Below, in pieces: positions 26,739 to 32,152 of a stretch of 32,152 nt of DNA; position 1 is the stretch's first letter, and every line of letters starts with the position of its first letter. This stretch comes from Sphingomonadales bacterium Ga0077559 (GTDB lineage Bacteria > Pseudomonadota > Alphaproteobacteria > Sphingomonadales > Sphingomonadaceae). The translations under genes and the position numbers were made by a program. Location of the stretch: assembly GCA_001464315.1 (NCBI GenBank), contig LNFK01000069.1:1-32152 (forward strand), written 5' to 3'. The notes beneath the pieces are model-generated. The model did not search any database. It saw nothing but the letters and a program-made list of their open reading frames with translations, and was not told the DNA's origin.

Positions 26739-27827
26739 ATGCATTTCTTCCCTTCCCGCAACATCACGCTGTATATGGCAAAGCTCTTCGTAACGCGCAG
26801 TTTTGCCGTACTGATGATGCTTGTTCTGATCCTGATGACGCTCGATCTGCTCGGTGAAAGCGGCAAAATCCTCTCGGTTCCCGGGAATGATCAGGGCGAC
26901 GTCCTCAGCTATATCGGCATGCGCGCACCGCAGATTATCGCCCGGTTTTTGCCGTTTTCGGTGTTGCTCGGCACGATCATCACCTTTGCCACGCTAAGCC
27001 AAAATAGCGAGGTGGTCGCCATGAAGGCGGCGGGCCTATCCGCGCATCAGATACTGGCACCGATGTTTGTCGCCAGCTTTGCGGTCGCGGTGTTTTCCTT
27101 CGCTTTTGCAGAATCAGTGGTTGCTCCCAGCACCGCGAAGCTCAAAACTTGGCAGGCCGTCGACTATGGCACGGTTCCGGCCGACACTGGTATCCGAACG
27201 AATGTCTGGGTGCGCGAAGGACAGGATCTTATAAATGCGCGTACGGTAACGGGGTCGGGCGAAGCAACGAAATTGGGCGGTGTAAGTTTGTATCTGCGCG
27301 CAAACGGCGGACTGCGGCAAGTAGTTAAGGCCGATGAAGCGCAATATGCTGGCGGCGGATGGCAGCTGAGTCGAGTGTCGTCATTCGATGTTGCTACAAC
27401 TGAAGAGCAAAACTTCGAAGGGCTGGTCGTTGGCAAGGGCATCACGCCCGACCGCTTCAATTATGTCAAAGTCGACGGCGATAGCCTCGGGTTTTTCCCG
27501 CTGATGCGGGCGACTGAAGATATGAAGGCGGCGGGTCGGCGCACCGATAATCTTGAAGGCATATTATGGCATAAATTGTCGGGACCGCTTTCGACATTAC
27601 TGATGCCGCTGCTCGCTGCGGTCGCGGCCTTTGGCCTCGCGCGATCCGGCGCTTTGTTCCTGCGCGCGGTTATCGGCATGGCGCTTGGATTTGCCTATTT
27701 TGTCGCGGACAATTTTGCCCTCGCGATGGGTAATCTGGGCGCATATCCGCCCTGGATTGCGGCATGGGGTCCTTTCTTGCTGTTCTTCCTGATCGGCGAG
27801 ACCGTGTTGGTCCGAACCGAAGAATGA
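26739..27827 (+). CDS. lptG: LptF/LptG-family permease (LptG)
   Basis: A 362-residue partner of LptF. The N-terminal FPSRNITLYMAKLFVTRSFAVLMMLVLILMTLDLLGES is the usual LptG start. PFSVLLGTIITFATLSQNSEVVAMKAAGLSAHQIL follows as the coupling region with the conserved N-S-E. The periplasmic jellyroll occupies about residues 125-265 and three C-terminal helices begin near LWHKLSGPLSTLLMPLLA. The ATG starts on the base after the lptF stop. It is followed 10 nt later by the flippase gene, so lptF, lptG, flippase and ceramide synthase appear to form one operon. The ATPase LptB is not in the window. Confidence 0.92.
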   Translation: MHFFPSRNITLYMAKLFVTRSFAVLMMLVLILMTLDLLGESGKILSVPGNDQGDVLSYIGMRAPQIIARFLPFSVLLGTIITFATLSQNSEVVAMKAAGLSAHQILAPMFVASFAVAVFSFAFAESVVAPSTAKLKTWQAVDYGTVPADTGIRTNVWVREGQDLINARTVTGSGEATKLGGVSLYLRANGGLRQVVKADEAQYAGGGWQLSRVSSFDVATTEEQNFEGLVVGKGITPDRFNYVKVDGDSLGFFPLMRATEDMKAAGRRTDNLEGILWHKLSGPLSTLLMPLLAAVAAFGLARSGALFLRAVIGMALGFAYFVADNFALAMGNLGAYPPWIAAWGPFLLFFLIGETVLVRTEE

Positions 27828-27837
27828 ACACGCGCAT

Positions 27838-29379
27838 ATGAGCGGACCGATCGAAGACGCGCTGGTCCCGCCTGTGCCTGCGGTCAGCAATCAGGAAGTA
27901 GCAAAGGGCGCAGGCCTAGCGGCATTGTCGCGGCTCGGCGCGCTGATCGAGGTCGTTGCCCAGCCTGCCTATACATGGATGTTTGGGCTGACGGGCTATG
28001 GCGTCTATGTCGTTTTATGGGCGGCTATCAACATATTGGCGAACATTCTCGATCTTGCCATGGGGCAGGCGTTACAGCGCATCGTGCCCGCAGAGGATGA
28101 TCCAGAACGCCAACATGGCGCGGTCAAATTTGCGTTGTTGACCGGCACCGGGCTCGGGATTGCTGCAGCATTTGCGATCACATTATCGGCGGACTGGTTG
28201 GCCTCGTTTGTCGCAACGGCCCCCGAAGAAGCATCCGCTCTGCCATATGCGATAGCATTGTTTGCCTGGAGCTTGCCGCTATGGATATTCATTGAAATTG
28301 CTACCGCTGCTGCCCGCGCTAAGCGCGCCTTTGGCCCTGAAATACGCTTGCGGATTTTCTGGGAGCAGGTTGCGCGGCTATTATTTGCAACAGGGTTTTT
28401 TGCTTTGGGGTTCGACCTGACCGGGCTTTTGCTGGGCCATATGTTGTCGCTCGCGTTGACGGCGATATTGGCCGCGCAATTGCTCGGGCGATATTATGAT
28501 CTCAAGCTGCTACTCCGCGCACCCATGCCGCCTATGTTGCGCCGCTCGGTACTCGGCAGCGGTGCTGCGATAATGCCGCCGGCGATTGCGCGGCGCGCCT
28601 ATAACGACCTGCCGCCAATCTTGCTCAACCTGATGGTCCCGGGCGCAGCCGGTGCGACAGCGGCAGCGTTGTACGGAATTGCGCGCAAGATTGCGTCGAT
28701 CCCGTTGATCGTTCGCCAGTCATTTCTTTATGTGCTGTCGCCCTTGGCGTCGGCGCAGGCAGCGGCCGACCGCAGCGCGATGCTGCCGATGTATCGTTTT
28801 TCGACGCATATGTCGTTGCTGCTTGCGGTGCCGCTGGCAGGGTTCATGATACTGATAGCGTCGGATATGCTGAATGCATTTGCGCCGGGGTCGCAAGCCG
28901 CTCTTCCGGTCTTGGTCATCCTGCTGGCGGCCCGTGCGGGGGAGGCGGTGATTGGCCCTGCCACGCCGATTGTAGAGATGGTCGGCCATCGAGCGCTGCC
29001 GTTACTAAACAGCCTGATCGGTATGGCATTATGGCTAGCTCTGGCAATGTGGCTGGTTCCGCAATATGGCGCGCTGGGAATGGCGTTGGCGGTATCTGCC
29101 GCGGTGGTTGCAACGGCATGGGCAGCGGTCGCCGAGTTGCGGATCAGTGATGGGTTGTCGCCCTTCGGCGCGGGCTTTTGGCGGGCGCTCGCGGCAGGCG
29201 CCTTCGTCATTGCGATGTTAGCGGGGACCGGAACGGCGCTGATGTCCTTTGGTGCGCCGGTACGTGCGATTGGCCTGTTTATTCTTTTTTGGCCATTGCT
29301 TTGGCTCGGGCTGCGCTACGGTCTCGATGCGCCAGACAAAGCTGCGCTGGGAAAGCTCGGCCAAAGGCTGCGGCTGTAA
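27838..29379 (+). CDS. MOP-superfamily lipid/oligosaccharide flippase
   Basis: A 513-residue membrane protein with about 12-14 hydrophobic segments arranged in two halves, as in Wzx/MurJ-type and polysaccharide-synthesis flippases. The N-terminus NQEVAKGAGLAALSRLGALIEVVAQPAYTWMFGLTGYGVY is typical (G-x-x-x-x-x-x-R and an amphipathic start). IVEMVGHRALPLLNSLIGMALWLALAMWLVPQYGALGMALA is the second-half pattern. Proteins of this kind turn lipid-linked glycans over across the inner membrane. Placed between lptG and ceramide synthase, it could flip a ceramide-linked oligosaccharide, but a role in capsule or O-antigen-like glycan is equally open. No glycosyltransferase lies in the window. Confidence 0.8.
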   Translation: MSGPIEDALVPPVPAVSNQEVAKGAGLAALSRLGALIEVVAQPAYTWMFGLTGYGVYVVLWAAINILANILDLAMGQALQRIVPAEDDPERQHGAVKFALLTGTGLGIAAAFAITLSADWLASFVATAPEEASALPYAIALFAWSLPLWIFIEIATAAARAKRAFGPEIRLRIFWEQVARLLFATGFFALGFDLTGLLLGHMLSLALTAILAAQLLGRYYDLKLLLRAPMPPMLRRSVLGSGAAIMPPAIARRAYNDLPPILLNLMVPGAAGATAAALYGIARKIASIPLIVRQSFLYVLSPLASAQAAADRSAMLPMYRFSTHMSLLLAVPLAGFMILIASDMLNAFAPGSQAALPVLVILLAARAGEAVIGPATPIVEMVGHRALPLLNSLIGMALWLALAMWLVPQYGALGMALAVSAAVVATAWAAVAELRISDGLSPFGAGFWRALAAGAFVIAMLAGTGTALMSFGAPVRAIGLFILFWPLLWLGLRYGLDAPDKAALGKLGQRLRL

Positions 29380-29418
29380 ATCATTGACAGTTGGTGCGCG
29401 CCGACTCAGGAAACGACC

Positions 29419-30570
29419 ATGACCGAAATCATCATCCGCCCCGTCCTGACCAAGGCCGACAAAAAGGCATTCGTGGATTTGCCGTTCCGCCTATACGCCA
29501 GCGACCCCAACTGGGTGCCGCCGTTGAAGGACGAGGTTCATGCCCTGATTACGCCGGGCAAGAATCCCTGGTTCGAACATGGCGAGGCGGAGTGTTTCTT
29601 GGCTCAGCGCGATGGCCATATCGTCGGTAGGATATCGGCACATATCGACCATCTCGCGCTTGCGCAGCCGGTCGAACAGGGCATGGGTCCCGGGGCGGGT
29701 AATTGGGGTATGTTCGAAGCGGTCGATGCTGAGGTCGCTGCGGCGCTTATCGCCCGCGCCGAAGATGCGCTCCACGCCAAAGGCATGACGCGTTCGATTG
29801 GACCGATAAGCCTGGCGATGTGGGATGAGCCCGGGTTGCTAGTTGAGGGCTTTGAACAGCCGCCGGTGGTGATGATGGGCTTCAATAGCTCAGCATACGG
29901 CGCATGGGTCGAGGCAGCGGGTTATATGGGCGTTCAGGATTTGCTGACATATGACCTTCCCATTGCAGACGGTTTGCCCGAACTCACCAACAGGATCGTT
30001 GCGATGGGCGAAAGGTCGGGCAGAATACGGATCCGCCGCGTTGATAAAAGTCGCTTCGATGAAGAGGCTGCACTTTTGCTGCGCTTATTGAACGACGCAT
30101 GGAGTGATAATTGGGGCTTCGTGCCGTTCACCGACGCAGAGATCGCTTATGCCGGGAAAAAGTTGAAACCGATCGTCTATGAAGACCTGATCCGCGTAGC
30201 CGAGGTCGACGGCGAACCCGTTGCCTTCATGATGACGATTCCGGATATCAACGAAAAGCTTCGCGAATTCGGTGGCTCACTGTGGCCATTCAATTGGGCA
30301 AAACTGCTTTGGTGGTTGCGCAAGCCACAAGTAACCACGATGCGCGTGCCGTTGATGGGCGTCGTCAAACGCCTGCAATCCAGCCGCATGGCGAGCCAGT
30401 TGGCCTTCATGCTTGTCGAATATATCCGCCGTGACGCGACTGCCAAATTCGGTGCCACAAGGGGTGACTTTGGTTGGGTGCTGGCGAGCAACGGGCCGAT
30501 GCGCTCGGTTGGTGAGGCGGTCGGCGGCACGGTCAACAAGGTATACCGGATCTATCAAAAAGCGCTCTGA
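29419..30570 (+). CDS. bcerS: Bacterial ceramide synthase (GNAT-fold N-acyltransferase)
   Basis: A 383-residue GNAT-like protein of the type found in Caulobacter (CC_1154/CCNA_01212), which N-acylates 3-ketosphinganine to 3-ketoceramide. The N-terminus IIRPVLTKADKKAFVDLPFRLYASDPNWVPPLKDEVHALI and HGEAECFLAQRDGHIVGRISAHIDHLAL are typical of this group, as are SIGPISLAMWDEPGLLVEGFEQPPVVMMGFN and the C-terminal RGDFGWVLASNGPMRSVGE. Older annotations often call such genes N-acetyltransferase. It lies 39 nt after the flippase gene and about 7 kb from spt. Family is recognised from memory; function depends on the spt/acp/cerR context and is likely but unproven. Confidence 0.78.
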   Translation: MTEIIIRPVLTKADKKAFVDLPFRLYASDPNWVPPLKDEVHALITPGKNPWFEHGEAECFLAQRDGHIVGRISAHIDHLALAQPVEQGMGPGAGNWGMFEAVDAEVAAALIARAEDALHAKGMTRSIGPISLAMWDEPGLLVEGFEQPPVVMMGFNSSAYGAWVEAAGYMGVQDLLTYDLPIADGLPELTNRIVAMGERSGRIRIRRVDKSRFDEEAALLLRLLNDAWSDNWGFVPFTDAEIAYAGKKLKPIVYEDLIRVAEVDGEPVAFMMTIPDINEKLREFGGSLWPFNWAKLLWWLRKPQVTTMRVPLMGVVKRLQSSRMASQLAFMLVEYIRRDATAKFGATRGDFGWVLASNGPMRSVGEAVGGTVNKVYRIYQKAL

Positions 30571-30682
30571 ACACTCCGCTGCACCTGCGACAAATTTATA
30601 CAATTTCCAATTTGCCTTGGCGGTATGAAGGCCTAGTTTCTGTTCGAGTGCATGTGGCTCATGCCACGTTCGAGGACAATTT

Positions 30683-32119
30683 ATGGCGATAGCATCATCT
30701 ATTGCGGCCAATCGTTTCGGATTGGGTGCACGCCCGAATGAGGTAATTCCCGCCGATCAGAAAGGCTGGTTGAAACGGCAAATCAAGGAATTTGATCCGG
30801 CACCGCAAGAACTCGAAGGCCAACCCAGCCGGTCCCAGATCGCGGCAGAATTTCGCGAATATCAAATCGACCGCAAAGACCGGCGGGACGCGATGAAGCA
30901 AGCCGCCTCGACCCAACCTGCCGACACAGCCTTCGATCCCGCGCAAATCGAAAAGGTCGTCAACAGTTTGCGCGCCCGCTATGTCGCTGCAGCCGATGCC
31001 CGGCTCAGCGCAGCTTTGGCCAGCGACACGACCTTTGCCGAGCGGCTGGTCCATTTTTGGTCCAACCATTTTGCCGTATCGATCGATAAGCTGCCGGTAT
31101 TGGGGCTTGGCGGCGATTTTGAATTCAATGCTATCCGGCCAAATATCATGGGCACGTTTTCGCAGCTGCTGACGTCTGCGGTCACGCATCCCGCGATGCT
31201 GCTCTACCTCGATCAGGCGCAATCGATTGGCCCCGGTAGTCCGCTCGCCCAACGCATTGCCGCCCGGCGCAACCGGGAGCTGGGGCTTAACGAAAATCTG
31301 GCGCGCGAGATATTGGAACTACACACGCTTGGCGTTCGGACGGTGTATGACCAGAATGATGTCACCGAATTCGCCCGCGCGCTGACCGGCTATACGGTGG
31401 GCGGTATGGCAAAAGGCCCCGTGCAGCGATTGCTGATGCAAAGCGGCGGCGCGGGCGATACGCAATTTTTTGCGCCAATCCATGAACCGGGCGAGCGGCA
31501 GGTCGTGGGCAATCAGTACCGCCAGCAAGGTGAGGCGCAGGCCAAAGCGATCCTTGCTGATCTGGCTGTCCATCCCGCTACCGCCAAACATATCGCGACC
31601 AAACTTGCGGCGCATTTTGTTGCAGATAATCCGCCCGAAACATTGGTCGCGCGGGTGGAGCAGGCGTTTCTTAAAAGCGGCGGTGATCTGCAAGCTGTCT
31701 ATATTGCGTTGATCGACGCCCCAGAGGCTTGGTTGCCGCAGCAAGCCAAATTCAAATCGCCATGGGATTGGACCGTGTCCTCTCTCCGCGCACTTAACGT
31801 ACGCACGCTACCGGGCAATGAGCGGCAAACAGTCAATATGTTCACGCAAATGGGGCAGCCGATTTGGCGTCCCGGCTCACCTGCAGGTTTTGCCGATACA
31901 TCCGAAAATTGGGCAGGCGGTGCTGCCTTAATGCGGCGGGTGGAAATCGCAAACCGCTTGGCCGAGCGTAGCGCCAACCGTGTCGATGCCCGCACTCTGG
32001 CACCGCTGATTTTGGCAGGACAGTTGAGCCCGGTGACAGGCGAGAGCATAGCTCGCGCCGAAAGCCCGTCGCAGGGCCTTGCCCTATTCTTGCTGTCTCC
32101 AGAATTTTTGAGGAGGTGA
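30683..32119 (+). CDS. DUF1800 domain-containing protein
   Basis: A 478-residue protein of the DUF1800 family. The N-terminus IAANRFGLGARPNE (R-F-G-x-G), then LSAALASDTTFAERLVHFWSNHFAVSID, FSQLLTSAVTHPAMLLYLD and NRELGLNENLAREILELHTLGV are all family marks (N-E-N-x-A-R-E-x-L-E-L-H-T-L-G). No signal peptide is obvious. Function is unknown; it almost always sits beside a DUF1501 gene, as it does here. The stop codon lies within the ribosome binding site of that next gene, so the two are tightly coupled. Confidence 0.92.
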   Translation: MAIASSIAANRFGLGARPNEVIPADQKGWLKRQIKEFDPAPQELEGQPSRSQIAAEFREYQIDRKDRRDAMKQAASTQPADTAFDPAQIEKVVNSLRARYVAAADARLSAALASDTTFAERLVHFWSNHFAVSIDKLPVLGLGGDFEFNAIRPNIMGTFSQLLTSAVTHPAMLLYLDQAQSIGPGSPLAQRIAARRNRELGLNENLAREILELHTLGVRTVYDQNDVTEFARALTGYTVGGMAKGPVQRLLMQSGGAGDTQFFAPIHEPGERQVVGNQYRQQGEAQAKAILADLAVHPATAKHIATKLAAHFVADNPPETLVARVEQAFLKSGGDLQAVYIALIDAPEAWLPQQAKFKSPWDWTVSSLRALNVRTLPGNERQTVNMFTQMGQPIWRPGSPAGFADTSENWAGGAALMRRVEIANRLAERSANRVDARTLAPLILAGQLSPVTGESIARAESPSQGLALFLLSPEFLRR

Positions 32120-32120
32120 T
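32111..32120 (+). promoter_or_regulatory. Strong Shine-Dalgarno for the DUF1501 gene
   Basis: AGGAGGTGAT complements the 3' end of 16S rRNA over its full 10 nt and lies 4 nt before the next ATG; it contains the DUF1800 stop (TGA at 32117-32119). Confidence 0.8.
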
Positions 32121-32124
32121 TGTT

Positions 32125-32152
32125 ATGCTGAACCGCCGGTTTTTTATCGCCT
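32125..32152 (+). CDS. DUF1501 domain protein (5' end only)
   Basis: Nine codons are visible before the window ends: MLNRRFFIA. The twin arginines suit the Tat signal usually found at the start of DUF1501 proteins, which are the standard partners of DUF1800. The call rests on the neighbour, the strong ribosome binding site and this short start, so it is tentative. Confidence 0.6.

Overview
The window looks like a piece of an alphaproteobacterial chromosome from the order Sphingomonadales (Sphingopyxis, Sphingorhabdus or Novosphingobium-like). This rests on the gene order aroA-cmk-rpsA-ihfB, a FYDLN-acid (TIGR02300) protein, tamA-tamB, and above all a full set of ceramide-synthesis genes. Composition is moderately GC-rich by eye; it was not computed. 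I see no phage, integrase, IS element or CRISPR array.

Region 1 (1-2.8 kb, minus strand): threonine aldolase, an EamA-type exporter and a wax ester synthase/DGAT-type acyltransferase cut by the window edge. Region 2 (2.9-10.3 kb, plus strand): the outer-membrane assembly pair tamA-tamB, joined by 1-nt stop/start overlaps to each other and to a tiny lipoprotein, then a glutathione S-transferase. Region 3 (10.3-12.1 kb) is a gene graveyard. It holds a TetR-to-SRPBCC relic with an in-frame stop, a frameshift and an internal deletion, a gutted comM relic, and a decayed frame coupled to a secreted ClpP-fold protein. A perfect 20-bp-arm palindrome touches the 3' end of tRNA-Leu.

Region 4 (12.1-17.5 kb) is housekeeping: ihfB, rpsA, cmk, a small membrane protein and aroA on the minus strand; TIGR02300 and tRNA-Ala on the plus strand. 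Two copies of a REP-like inverted-repeat element lie in the intergenic spaces near 14.5 and 17.6 kb.

Region 5 (17.7-30.6 kb) is the most interesting part, a sphingolipid locus in three blocks. Block A (plus) is obgE-proB-cerR-acp-spt-DUF1275: serine palmitoyltransferase, its dedicated acyl carrier protein and the ceramide reductase, in a tightly spaced run that begins with obgE and proB. Block B (minus) is DUF2141, an LCB5-type lipid kinase (ceramide kinase candidate) and a Tam41/nucleotidyltransferase-like protein. Block C (plus, divergent from B) is lptF-lptG, a MOP-family flippase and the bacterial ceramide synthase bCerS. Together they suggest one locus for making ceramide, modifying its headgroup and moving the product across the envelope. 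Placing LptF and LptG directly upstream of ceramide synthase is notable, because sphingomonads carry glycosphingolipids where other Gram-negatives carry LPS. Region 6 (30.7 kb to the end) holds a DUF1800 protein and the first codons of its usual DUF1501 partner.

All calls come from reading the sequence and from memory of the families; no database search was run.
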